Positions 37,452 to 46,380 of a stretch of 64,000 nt of DNA are shown here, piece by piece; positions within the stretch are counted from its first letter, which is position 1; the number at the start of each line of letters is the position of its first letter. A model generated the notes under the pieces. That model was not told where the DNA came from. It made no database searches and saw only the letters and a program-made list of their open reading frames with translations. Location of the stretch: the NCBI RefSeq assembly GCF_026625565.1, contig NZ_CP112998.1:4218501-4282500 (forward strand), read 5' to 3'. Both the position numbers and the translations under genes were made by a program. This DNA comes from Dyadobacter pollutisoli. Lineage in GTDB: Bacteria > Bacteroidota > Bacteroidia > Cytophagales > Spirosomataceae.

Positions 37452-38366
37452 ATGAAGACTCTTCCGACCCGACTTCTCCTGGTTATCCTAACAGCAATTT
37501 CGAGGCTTTCGTGGAAAAAACTGTATAAGCTTTCAGACCTGTTTCGCTTCCTTATATTTGATCTGGGACATTACCGGAGAAATGTGATCCTTTCCAATCT
37601 TCGCAACAGTTTCCCCACTTACAACTCCAATACCATTGAATCGATAGCCCGTGATTACTACCGGAATTTCACGGACATCGTTTTCGAGACCATTAAATTA
37701 AGATCAATTTCCAAGGCTGACCTGTTGAACAGATTTGACTTGGAAATGCCGATTCTGGACTACTATTGCAGAAAACAGCAGAGTGTGGTGGTACTCGCCG
37801 GGCATTTGGGAAACTGGGAAATGCTTAACTTGTTTGCTTCTGCCAAATTATCCTACCAAATTGTGGTCGTATATCACGAACTCGCCAATGATATCTTCGA
37901 AGACTGGTTCAAAAAAGTGCGGACGAGGTTCGGTACTGAAATGGTACCAATGAATGAAGCGATGAGCCGCGCACTGGCACCAAGCGAGAAACCGTTTCTG
38001 TTCGTATTGATAAACGACCAGTCGCCAGTCCCGGAAAAAGCATACTGGACCCGGTTCCTGAATCAGGATACCGGAATTTTCAGAGGTGGTGAGCTGATCG
38101 CAAAAAGACTGAATGCGCCCGTTTTATATATGGGCATACTAAGAGATGAACTTAAAAGAGGTTTTTATAAGGCCTATTTTAAACTGATAACTGAGAATCC
38201 AAAACAAGAACCCGCTAATCGTATTCTGCAAAGCCAGATCGAATACCTGGAAGAAGACATTAAACGGCAACCTGATAACTGGCTGTGGAGCCACCGTCGC
38301 TGGAAGCATACCCGGCCGCAGCACCTCCTGCCTTATCAGAAACGTGAAGAAATAAAAAGTGAATAA
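37452..38366 (+). CDS. Lysophospholipid/lipid A acyltransferase (LpxL/HtrB-like), copy 2
   Basis: A paralogue of the preceding gene, 304 residues from the ATG at 37452; a TTG 30 bp upstream is less likely because the ATG aligns with the start of copy 1. It carries the HX4E motif in LAGHLGNWEMLN, the block INDQSPVPEKAYWTRF, FRGGELIAKRL and the same NWLWSHRRWKHTRP ending. The tandem copies may acylate different positions. Its stop overlaps the next gene by 8 bp, so the three genes are one operon. Confidence 0.92.
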   Translation: MKTLPTRLLLVILTAISRLSWKKLYKLSDLFRFLIFDLGHYRRNVILSNLRNSFPTYNSNTIESIARDYYRNFTDIVFETIKLRSISKADLLNRFDLEMPILDYYCRKQQSVVVLAGHLGNWEMLNLFASAKLSYQIVVVYHELANDIFEDWFKKVRTRFGTEMVPMNEAMSRALAPSEKPFLFVLINDQSPVPEKAYWTRFLNQDTGIFRGGELIAKRLNAPVLYMGILRDELKRGFYKAYFKLITENPKQEPANRILQSQIEYLEEDIKRQPDNWLWSHRRWKHTRPQHLLPYQKREEIKSE

Positions 38367-39345
38367 ACCAGTCAAATTCTTAATCCTGCGTTTTTCTTCC
38401 ATTGGCGACATCGTGCTGACGACGCCGGTGGTCAGGTGCCTGAAACAACAAATGCCGGAAGCTGAAATTCACTATTTTACCAAAAGCAAGTTCGAGTTTC
38501 TTCTGAAAGACAATCCATATATAGATAAGGTATGGCTGCTAGAGAAGAATACGGCCGAGTTGCTTTCCATTCTCAAAAAAGAAAAATTCGATTACATCAT
38601 TGACCTGCACAGGAATATCCGCACGCTACGGATCAAACTGACGCTCGGCGTACCATCATTCAGTTTTGAAAAGCTGAATATGCAGAAGTTTCTCCTGACG
38701 CAGTTTAAGGTCAATTACCTGCCCGACGTACACATTGCAGATCGCTGCATGGACACGCTGAAATCGCTTGGGATCACCAATGATGACAAGGGCCTCGACT
38801 ATTTCATTCCATACAAAGACAATGTAGAGCTCACCTGGCTGCCTCAGACTCATCAAAACGGCTATGTGGCCTATGCGATCGGTGGGCAGCATGGTACCAA
38901 GAAGCTCCCTGTGCCAAGAATGATCGAACTCTGCAGGAAAATCAATTACCCGATTATTCTCCTGGGTGGAAAAGAAGACTTCGATGCCGGAGAAGAAGTT
39001 CGGACAGCATTGGGCGGTACATTGGTACTGAATTCCTGCGGACAATACAGTTTCAATCAGTCCGCGTCGCTGATCCAGAAGTCATTGATTGTCTTTTCGC
39101 ACGATACCGGCCTGATGCACGTTGCGGCCGCATTCAAGAAGAAAGTTTACTCCATCTGGGGCAACACGGTACCCGCTTTTGGAATGTATCCCTACAAAAC
39201 TGCATTTGAAATTCTCGAAAACAAAAACCTGGAATGCCGCCCGTGCTCCAAAATCGGGTACAAGGAATGTCCCAAAAAGCATTTCAAATGTATGAATGAC
39301 ATCTCGTTTGACTTTCTCATTAAAGAACTACCACTGGAAAATTAG
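38359..39345 (+). CDS. Family 9 glycosyltransferase (ADP-heptose:LPS heptosyltransferase-like)
   Basis: A 328-residue GT9 enzyme likely adding heptose or a related sugar to a lipid core. The N terminus FLILRFSSIGDIVLTTPVVR and the donor-site block FSHDTGLMHVAAAFKKKVYS are typical, followed by a Cys-rich C terminus (LECRPCSKIGYKECP). The GTG start overlaps the upstream acyltransferase by 8 bp. Confidence 0.92.
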   Translation: MNKPVKFLILRFSSIGDIVLTTPVVRCLKQQMPEAEIHYFTKSKFEFLLKDNPYIDKVWLLEKNTAELLSILKKEKFDYIIDLHRNIRTLRIKLTLGVPSFSFEKLNMQKFLLTQFKVNYLPDVHIADRCMDTLKSLGITNDDKGLDYFIPYKDNVELTWLPQTHQNGYVAYAIGGQHGTKKLPVPRMIELCRKINYPIILLGGKEDFDAGEEVRTALGGTLVLNSCGQYSFNQSASLIQKSLIVFSHDTGLMHVAAAFKKKVYSIWGNTVPAFGMYPYKTAFEILENKNLECRPCSKIGYKECPKKHFKCMNDISFDFLIKELPLEN

Positions 39346-39392
39346 TGTTGCTTCTCCTACTATATAAAAGGTTAATCCACAATCTCTGATCA

Positions 39393-40298
39393 ATGACAAA
39401 AAAGGTAAACATAGGTCTGGTACAAATGAGCTGTACCGATGATGTTGATGCTAATTTTCAAAAAGCCGTTGTTAAAATCCGTGAAGCTGCGCAGAAAGGC
39501 GCAAATGTGATCTGTCTTCAGGAGCTTTTCAAGTCGCTATATTTTTGTGATGTTGAGGACCATGGCAATTTTGCTCTCGCCGAGGTCATTCCCGGGCCTA
39601 CCACTGATTCACTGGGCGCACTGGCCAAAGAGCTGGGCGTGGTGATCATTGCCTCACTTTTTGAGAAAAGGGCACACGGCCTTTATCACAATACAACCGC
39701 CGTCCTCGACGCAGACGGTACTTACCTTGGCAAATACCGCAAAATGCACATCCCGGATGATCCCGGTTACTACGAAAAATTCTACTTCACGCCGGGTGAT
39801 GCGCCCGTGGGTGACTACCAGGAGCAAGGTGATACGACAGGCTACCGGATATTTGAAACAAAATTTGCCAAAATCGGCGTGCTGATATGCTGGGACCAAT
39901 GGTACCCGGAGGCTGCTAGAATTACCAGTTTGATGGGTGCAGAAATATTGTTTTACCCGACCGCCATCGGTTGGGATACGAATGAGCAGGACCCATTGAT
40001 CAATGAGGAGCAGTATGGTGCCTGGCAAACTATTCAGCGCGGCCATGCGGTTGCGAATGGCGTGTATGTAGTATCCGTTAACCGTGTGGGACGTGAGGCC
40101 GAGCAACAGTTCTGGGGCGGTTCTTTTATCGCTAATCCGCAGGGAAGGCTACTTTACCTGGCTCCGCACGATGAGGAAGTGACGCATGTAGAGGAACTTG
40201 ACCTGCAAAAGTTAGATTTTTACAGGACTACCTGGCCTTTCCTGAGAGACCGGAGAATTGACTCTTACAAGCCGATCTTGAAGCGATACATTGACTAG
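39393..40298 (+). CDS. aguB: N-carbamoylputrescine amidase
   Basis: A 301-residue nitrilase-family enzyme that hydrolyses N-carbamoylputrescine to putrescine, ammonia and CO2. The catalytic triad is Glu44 (LQELFKSLYFC), Lys117 (GKYRKMHIPDD) and Cys166 (VLICWDQWYPEAAR). The full sequence pattern is that of plant-type and bacterial AguB. Its pathway partner, agmatine deiminase, is encoded 9 kb downstream at 49654. It ends before a strong intrinsic terminator. Confidence 0.95.
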   Translation: MTKKVNIGLVQMSCTDDVDANFQKAVVKIREAAQKGANVICLQELFKSLYFCDVEDHGNFALAEVIPGPTTDSLGALAKELGVVIIASLFEKRAHGLYHNTTAVLDADGTYLGKYRKMHIPDDPGYYEKFYFTPGDAPVGDYQEQGDTTGYRIFETKFAKIGVLICWDQWYPEAARITSLMGAEILFYPTAIGWDTNEQDPLINEEQYGAWQTIQRGHAVANGVYVVSVNRVGREAEQQFWGGSFIANPQGRLLYLAPHDEEVTHVEELDLQKLDFYRTTWPFLRDRRIDSYKPILKRYID

Positions 40299-40334
40299 CG
40301 TTTCAAACAAAATATAAATATTCTTATTTTTCAA

Positions 40335-40374
40335 CAAAAAAGGACTCGCTCAGCGGTGTCCTTTTTTGTTTTTT
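40335..40374 (+). terminator. Intrinsic terminator of aguB
   Basis: Perfect 11-bp stem CAAAAAAGGAC / GTCCTTTTTTG followed by more T residues. Confidence 0.88.
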
Positions 40375-40654
40375 GACAATTGACCGAAATTAGGTTTAAA
40401 AATCATCATATGTAACCTATATTTTATTTAAAATTGATTTTTTAAGTATATAAATATCTCAATTTTAGACAATTAATTGCAATACTTCGAAAAACAAGTC
40501 TATACACCCCATAGAGATTTTGCAGAAACAGGAAATTTGAAACTAATTATAAAATTATTACCAAAACGTTTTATAATAATTCCAAATGACCAATTATTAT
40601 TGCAAAAAACTTCAATTTTTAGATTTATTCTCTTGCATTTTTTGACATTGTCAG

Positions 40655-40662
40655 TATATTTG
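40655..40662 (+). promoter_or_regulatory. Candidate -7 box upstream of the susC leader
   Basis: TATATTTG with CTTG 19 bp upstream (40632-40635). The box is flanked by TTGACATT and AAATGTCA, an inverted repeat that could be an operator. Predicted start near 40669. Confidence 0.4.
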
Positions 40663-40668
40663 AAATGT

Positions 40669-40818
40669 CATTAAACGAATGACCGAACTTCTAATCCGAT
40701 GATATATTCCAGCCGCACATGAATATATCTGACTGTATTGGGAGGAACATTCCAAAAACCTGAGAGCTCGTCTTACGATCTTTCGGCAAGTTCCGCCTCA
40801 ATACAATATAATTTTTTT
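40669..40818 (+). ncRNA. Candidate structured small RNA or attenuator
   Basis: A closing stem, TGTATTGGGAGGAAC (40734-40748) with GTTCCGCCTCAATACA (40790-40805), is followed by ATATAATTTTTTT. This gives an intrinsic-terminator-like end about 150 nt after the candidate promoter at 40655. I do not recognise the RNA class. It may be a free small RNA or the terminating form of the susC leader. Confidence 0.35.
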
Positions 40819-40950
40819 AATACAAGTTTCTCGAAACCGTGGACAAACATTTTTGTCGATGTTTGGTGTTTTTGTCCAGACTGAAACTTCGATCACTGTT
40901 TGTCCTCGATTAAAGAGGGTATTGCTTTCCGGAAAAGCAGTTTTGCAAGC

Positions 40951-41022
40951 TTATGGCTGTGTTGTTATGTCCACGCGAAAGTGTGTGCGGCGCACGGCAA
41001 CGTGGACACCACACAGCCATAA
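40951..41022 (+). promoter_or_regulatory. Long hairpin just before susC
   Basis: TTATGGCTGTGT (40951-40962) pairs with ACACAGCCATAA (41011-41022), and GTCCACG (40969-40975) with CGTGGAC (41001-41007), with an inner GTGCG/CGCAC element. A CTTTTTCTTCTC tract follows, 48 bp upstream of the start codon. It is compatible with attenuation or with mRNA stabilisation. Confidence 0.5.
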
Positions 41023-41069
41023 CTTTTTCTTCTCATATACACCTAACAACAATTTAACCCTAATTCCCC

Positions 41070-44000
41070 ATGCGTAAAATTCTACTCTTATTATTATGGG
41101 TCTGCCTATGTTCTCCGCTCGCTTTCGCGCAAGTGCGTCAGCTAAGCGGCAAGATATTGGCTGCCGAAGATGGCATTGGATTAGCTGGAGCTTCTGTTAT
41201 TTATAAGGGTACCAATGTAGGTACGAATGCAGACGCGGACGGAAAATTTAGTTTTTCAGTGCCAGGCGATGGCGTTCTGGTTATTTCATACGTTGGATTT
41301 TTGATCAAAGAGGTAGCCATTGGCAACCAAACTCAGTTTGACATCAAATTAGATGCTGATACGCGACAACTTGCGGAAGTGGTAGTGACCGCTTTCGGTA
41401 TTGAGCGGGAGAAAAAAGCATTAGGATATACAGTTCAGGAAGTAAAAGGAAGCGCATTAACGGAATCACGTTCTACCAACGTAGCCAATGCATTGTCTGG
41501 TAAAATCGCAGGTGTGAGAGTACAGGCTAACGGTGGCCCGGGTAGTGGCTCCACCATCCAGATCAGGGGCTCATCTTCTGTTTCGGGAAACAACCAGCCA
41601 TTGATCGTTATTGACGGTGTACCTATGGAACAAACTGCCAGCAAAACACTCGGAGGAGGAATTTCGGAGGTCAACCCTGACAACATTAAAGAAATGTCTG
41701 TTCTGAAAGGACCTAACGCAGCAGCGCTTTACGGATCGCGTGCTGCCAATGGTGTTATCCTGATCACCACTAAAAACGGTCAGGGCACAAAAGGACTTGG
41801 CGTTGAAATCAACTCTAATATTACATTCGAACGTCCCTGGATCAAGCCGAATTTCCAAAACACATATGGTGGTGGAAACGGTTACAGGACCTGGTATAAT
41901 GACGGATGGAGTTCATCCATTACCGACGCTGCGCAGATCGCACAATACAGGGCGGTTTACGATGCAAGATATCCGCTTGCCGGATCAGCAGGAACAGATG
42001 AAAGCTGGGGAGCTCCAATGGACGGGCGTCTGGTGAGACAGTGGTGGACTGGTGACGATGTTGCACCACTGACTCCTCAGCCTAACAACTGGGACGAATA
42101 CTGGAATACCGGCCGTACAATCACCAATAGCGTTGCGCTTTCAGGTGGTAACGACAAAGGCTATTTCCGTTTGGGGCTAAGCCGTGTGGACCAGAAAGGA
42201 ATCATGTACTACAATGATTTCCACCGTAACAACTTCCGCATTAACTCGGGATACAACCTTACCAAAAATATCAGCGTAACCTTATCGGGTGAATATATCA
42301 AGTCAGGCTCTGACAACCGCAGCTACTCAGGCGGACAGGAATTTATCTGGTCACACCGCCATGTTTCATGGGATCAATTACGTGATTATGAAAGCTACAT
42401 GGACGTGCACAATCAAAAAGTGGGCGATACAGATCCACCAAACTGGCAGCACACTTTCTTCACCAACCCGTATTTCTCGCAAAAAAGATTGCCGTCTGGT
42501 AACGAAAAAGACCGCCTGCTTGGAAACATTGCTCTGAACTACAAAATCCTTCCATCATTAACCCTGATGCTGCGTAGCGGAACTGACTATTGGAGCGATA
42601 CCCGTATCAATGTAACTAACTTCCTTCGTGTCCGTAACGGTACACGTACCCCAGGACGCTTTAACGAAGAGGTCTTGCGCAGCCAGGAAACGAACTCAGA
42701 CTTCATGCTGACCTACAATAAGAACATCACCAGCGACTTCGGTCTCAACATTCAGGTGGGTGGTATCCAGCGTAAGAACTATTACAAGAGAAATTACTTT
42801 GCTGTTGGTGAGCTTGTTGTGGACGGTCTTTACAATGCAGGAAACTCCGTCCCTAGCGCCAATACCATCGAAAGTTTGATCCAGAAATCGGAAACGCAGA
42901 GCTTGTTCGGAACCGCCAACTTCTCATGGAGAAACGCATTGTTCCTTGACCTGACCGCCAGAAACGACTGGTCGAGCACATTGCCGTCCAATGCAAGATC
43001 TTATTTCTACCCTTCTGCTTCTGTAAGTGCGGTGGTGACTGAATTGCTGGATCTGAAAAGCAATGTTCTTTCGTTCGGTAAAATTCGCGCCAGCTATGCA
43101 CAGGTAGGTAATGATGCGCTTCCTTATCAGCTTGCACAGACATTCGTGTCCAGCGGATCATGGAACGGATCGGTTCCCAAATTTGCCGAAAACATTCAGA
43201 TCGCAAACTCTAACCTGAAACCTGAGATCACAACCGGTCTTGAAGTAGGTGCTGATGTTCGTTTCTTAAAAGGTAAAATCGGTTTGGATGTTACCTACTA
43301 CGACCAAACTACAAAAGATCAGATCCTGGGCGTGGAGATCTCCAAAGCGAGCGGCTACAATACACGTATCCTGAATGCCGGTAAAATCACTAACAAGGGG
43401 ATTGAGGTTACGATCTCGGGTACGCCAATAAAGCTATCCAATGGGTTCAGCTGGGATGTGTCTTTGAACTATGCCCGTAACCGCAACAAGGTAGTTGAAC
43501 TGGCAGAAGGCCTGACCACCTACACGCTGGCTACGCAAAGAGGTATGTCTTCCGAAGCACGTGTTGGAGAAGCATACGGAACATTTTACGGCGTAGGCTT
43601 CCAAAAATCACCTGACGGACAGGTTGTTTACGGTGCAAATGGGTTGCCTGTGACGGTTTCTAACCAAAAATTGGGCAATGTTCAGCCAGACTTTATCGGC
43701 GGCATGCTAAACACATTGAACTTCAAAGGATTCTCATTGAGCGCACTGGTTGACGTTCGCATCGGCGGGGACATTTACGACGAAGGAACTGGTACTGCCC
43801 GCTGGACAGGCCAATATGCAGAAACTGCATTGGGCCGCGAAGAAGGTGTAATCGGAAAAGGTGTTCGTGAAATGACAGCTGCTGACGGAACCAAATCTTT
43901 TGTTCCCAATGACATTATCGTTACTGCCAACCAGCTGTACGGTTACAGCAATCCACGTAACTACCACGAGTCTGCGATTTTCGATGCGAGCTACGTGAAG

Positions 44001-44228
44001 CTTCGTGAATTGTCACTGGGTTACAGCTTCGCTCCTTCATTCCTGAAAAGAATCAAAATTCAGTCCGCTAAACTTTCAGTTGTAGGACGTAACGTGTGGA
44101 TGATCTTCAAAAACACACCGCATATCGATCCTGAAATTGATGCAAAAGGAGGAAACTCACAAGGATTCGGTTACGGAGAACTTCCAAGTTCACGCAGCGT
44201 AGGTATGAACCTCTCGTTGTCATTCTGA
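41070..44228 (+). CDS. SusC/RagA-family TonB-dependent outer-membrane transporter
   Basis: A complete 1052-residue SusC-type importer. Signal peptide ends at FAQ (residue 21); the CarboxypepD-like domain spans about 23-95; AEVVVTAFGIEREKKALGY at 102-120 is the TonB-box/plug junction; the plug contains VRVQANGGPGSGSTIQIRGS and LYGSRAANGVILITTKNG; the barrel ends in MNLSLSF. It pairs with a SusD_2-type lipoprotein 39 bp downstream. This subclass (VVTAFGI, SusD-like_2 partner) often has non-glycan or peptide-like ligands, but I cannot tell here. Expression may depend on the structured leader upstream. Confidence 0.96.
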   Translation: MRKILLLLLWVCLCSPLAFAQVRQLSGKILAAEDGIGLAGASVIYKGTNVGTNADADGKFSFSVPGDGVLVISYVGFLIKEVAIGNQTQFDIKLDADTRQLAEVVVTAFGIEREKKALGYTVQEVKGSALTESRSTNVANALSGKIAGVRVQANGGPGSGSTIQIRGSSSVSGNNQPLIVIDGVPMEQTASKTLGGGISEVNPDNIKEMSVLKGPNAAALYGSRAANGVILITTKNGQGTKGLGVEINSNITFERPWIKPNFQNTYGGGNGYRTWYNDGWSSSITDAAQIAQYRAVYDARYPLAGSAGTDESWGAPMDGRLVRQWWTGDDVAPLTPQPNNWDEYWNTGRTITNSVALSGGNDKGYFRLGLSRVDQKGIMYYNDFHRNNFRINSGYNLTKNISVTLSGEYIKSGSDNRSYSGGQEFIWSHRHVSWDQLRDYESYMDVHNQKVGDTDPPNWQHTFFTNPYFSQKRLPSGNEKDRLLGNIALNYKILPSLTLMLRSGTDYWSDTRINVTNFLRVRNGTRTPGRFNEEVLRSQETNSDFMLTYNKNITSDFGLNIQVGGIQRKNYYKRNYFAVGELVVDGLYNAGNSVPSANTIESLIQKSETQSLFGTANFSWRNALFLDLTARNDWSSTLPSNARSYFYPSASVSAVVTELLDLKSNVLSFGKIRASYAQVGNDALPYQLAQTFVSSGSWNGSVPKFAENIQIANSNLKPEITTGLEVGADVRFLKGKIGLDVTYYDQTTKDQILGVEISKASGYNTRILNAGKITNKGIEVTISGTPIKLSNGFSWDVSLNYARNRNKVVELAEGLTTYTLATQRGMSSEARVGEAYGTFYGVGFQKSPDGQVVYGANGLPVTVSNQKLGNVQPDFIGGMLNTLNFKGFSLSALVDVRIGGDIYDEGTGTARWTGQYAETALGREEGVIGKGVREMTAADGTKSFVPNDIIVTANQLYGYSNPRNYHESAIFDASYVKLRELSLGYSFAPSFLKRIKIQSAKLSVVGRNVWMIFKNTPHIDPEIDAKGGNSQGFGYGELPSSRSVGMNLSLSF

Positions 44229-44267
44229 TCCAGCTAACCTAATTAACGGACCTTAAAGAACTTCGAA

Positions 44268-45749
44268 ATGAAAAAGATATTTAATCATAAAACCGTTTGG
44301 ATGACAGCTTTGGCGGGGATTCTGACTGCAACCAGCTGTACCAAAGATTTTGATGAAATGAATACGAGTCCAAACAGCCCGACGGCTATCGGACCGCAAT
44401 ACCTTCTTCCAACAGGAATAGAAACGGCGATCGACCGCTACTGGGGACACCGGACCCGTTTCGAGCGTATCAACATTGATGCCGCTGAACTGTATGTACA
44501 GCACCTGACCCGGAATATTTATTCCAATGAAGGTGACGACTACACAGTTTCCCCTGCACTGGTAGCCAACAACTGGAAAGGCTTCTACAACGATTCGCAG
44601 CTCAATTTTCAGCGCATTATCCTGCAAACCGGCGAAGGCTCTGCAACTCCTAACAGCAACTACGAAGGTGTAGCATTGGTGATGCGTACCTGGGTGTTCT
44701 CACTGCTTACTGATATGTATGGCGCGATTCCTTACACGGAGGCCATCAAAGGAACCGCTGATGCGCCTATTTACACGCCAAAGTATGATCCAATGGATGT
44801 GGTATACGCAGGTATGCTGAACGACCTTAAAATGGCCAACGAAAAACTGGTCGTAGGCGGCCCGTCCATCGCAGGAGACATTCTTTACTCAGGTGACATT
44901 TTGAAATGGAAAAAATTTGCGAACTCACTGCGCCTGCGTCTTGCGAATCGTCAGGCTGCTAAGAAATCTGCCGAATCAAAAGCGATTATGGCTGAGATAC
45001 TCGCCGATGCTACTAAGTTCCCGATTTTCACCAGCAATGCAGACAATGCACAACTGAATTGTACCACCGTACTTCCAAGCAATAACGAATGGAACCAGGT
45101 GATGAAGCAGGACGGACGGACTGACTGGAATATCAGCAAAACGCTGGCCGACAAAATGAATGCACTGGACGACAGCCGCATCACGGTTTTCGCCAATGCG
45201 AATAAGGACGGCAAATACGAAGGACACGCGAACGGGCTTCCTGACGCCATTGCAACTTCCTATCTGGCTACCAGCGCAACTATTGGAAATGCATTCACCA
45301 AGCCGGATGCTCCGGAAGTGATCATGACTTTCGCAGAATTGAACTTCATTCTCGCAGAGGCCGCATTGGACGGTGACATCACAGTCGGAACTGCCAAAAC
45401 CTACTTTGAAACTGGCGTCGCAGCATCTTTTGCACAATACGGCTTAACGCCTTCGGCTTCGTTCCTGACGAAACTTGGCGCGGTAACCCGTGAAAAAGTA
45501 TTGGAACAAAAATGGGTCTCACTTTTCGCTCAGGGTGTTGAAGCCTGGATCGAATGGCGCAGAACGGGGTTACCTGTATTCCCTGCTCCGGACCCACGTG
45601 CGGTATTGCAGAATGGCGGTATCCTCCCAACCCGTTTCCCTTATCCTAACTCGGAGTATTCGCTGAATGCTGATGCTGTAAAAGCAGGAGAAGGACTGAA
45701 TGGTGGCCCTAATGATATGAAAACCAAGTTGTGGTGGGCTGAAAAGTAG
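44268..45749 (+). CDS. SusD-like_2 family nutrient-binding lipoprotein
   Basis: A 493-residue lipoprotein of the second SusD subfamily. Signal peptide with lipobox TSC, Cys24. Family blocks are FDEMNTSPNSPTAI, QYLLPTGIETAIDRYWG, AAELYVQHLTRNIYSNEGDD, GAIPYTEAIKG, FANSLRLRLANR, EVIMTFAELNFILAEAAL and EKVLEQKWVSLFAQGVEAWI. It caps the SusC at 41070 and is followed by a third lipoprotein gene of the same unit. Confidence 0.94.
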   Translation: MKKIFNHKTVWMTALAGILTATSCTKDFDEMNTSPNSPTAIGPQYLLPTGIETAIDRYWGHRTRFERINIDAAELYVQHLTRNIYSNEGDDYTVSPALVANNWKGFYNDSQLNFQRIILQTGEGSATPNSNYEGVALVMRTWVFSLLTDMYGAIPYTEAIKGTADAPIYTPKYDPMDVVYAGMLNDLKMANEKLVVGGPSIAGDILYSGDILKWKKFANSLRLRLANRQAAKKSAESKAIMAEILADATKFPIFTSNADNAQLNCTTVLPSNNEWNQVMKQDGRTDWNISKTLADKMNALDDSRITVFANANKDGKYEGHANGLPDAIATSYLATSATIGNAFTKPDAPEVIMTFAELNFILAEAALDGDITVGTAKTYFETGVAASFAQYGLTPSASFLTKLGAVTREKVLEQKWVSLFAQGVEAWIEWRRTGLPVFPAPDPRAVLQNGGILPTRFPYPNSEYSLNADAVKAGEGLNGGPNDMKTKLWWAEK

Positions 45750-45789
45750 TGGTCGCAATCCTTTCAATTTTATCTAAGAATCCGAGATT

Positions 45790-46272
45790 ATGAAAAATAT
45801 CAAAACATACTTTCCCGCACTCTGCCTGGCGCTTACCCTGTCTCTGGGACTAGCCTCCTGCAAAGAAGAAGATCCGTTTTTGGACAATAATGTTGCGCCT
45901 GTTTTGGTGGATATCGTCGGGGCCGCTTTTGGTGCCCCTATCGCCAGCGAACCAACCGTGGCTTACAAAGCTACCGATACGAAGCTCACACTTTCGGCCA
46001 GGCTGCTGGAACTGGACAAGACCAATATTCTTGACCATACCAAAGGCATTGATTCGATTCCGGTACCTAATATTTCGATCAAAATCACGCTGCGTACAGG
46101 TACTGTTCTTGGCGAGGTAACATCGAATGCACAAGGACTTGTAACGATTGACAAAACCTGGGCAGAACTGGGTATCGCCGCACCAAAAGCGGGATCGATC
46201 AGCAAGATTTCATGGACAGGCAGTTACAAGGGAATTGCTTTCACAAGATTTTCGCAAGTACAAGCTAACTAG
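45790..46272 (+). CDS. Small lipoprotein of the third SusCD locus
   Basis: A 160-residue lipoprotein (lipobox LASC, Cys24, then EEDPF, a surface-export-like acidic stretch). The rest is predicted beta-strand (TKLTLSARLLELDK, ISIKITLRTGTVLG), possibly an immunoglobulin-like or carbohydrate-binding fold; I do not recognise the family. Its position after SusD suggests an accessory surface ligand-binding protein. Confidence 0.75.
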   Translation: MKNIKTYFPALCLALTLSLGLASCKEEDPFLDNNVAPVLVDIVGAAFGAPIASEPTVAYKATDTKLTLSARLLELDKTNILDHTKGIDSIPVPNISIKITLRTGTVLGEVTSNAQGLVTIDKTWAELGIAAPKAGSISKISWTGSYKGIAFTRFSQVQAN

Positions 46273-46276
46273 TTGA

Positions 46277-46318
46277 AAAACAGGTCGACTATTTGCAATA
46301 GTTGACCTGTTTATTTGT
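46277..46318 (+). terminator. Intrinsic terminator of the third susCD unit
   Basis: Stem AAACAGGTCGACTATT / AATAGTTGACCTGTTT with one G-T pair, followed by ATTTG. Confidence 0.75.
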
Positions 46319-46380
46319 AAATTGTATCTAGACTTTACCCAATAATACTTATCGTCACGTACTTACTAAACATTTGAACA

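Larger units (their letters stand above)
40299..41069. other. 771-bp region without a convincing protein gene upstream of the third susC
   Basis: It contains the aguB terminator (40335-40374), an AT-rich segment with a doubtful 65-codon frame, a -7-like TATATTTG at 40655-40662, a terminator-like structure at 40734-40818 and a long hairpin at 40951-41022, ending at the susC start. This amount of structure suggests a small RNA or a regulated leader. Confidence 0.6.

Noticed and set aside
40477..40674. 65-codon frame in the region before the third susC
   Set aside because: It is AT-rich and low-complexity with no family signal, no ribosome-binding context, and it overlaps a candidate promoter.
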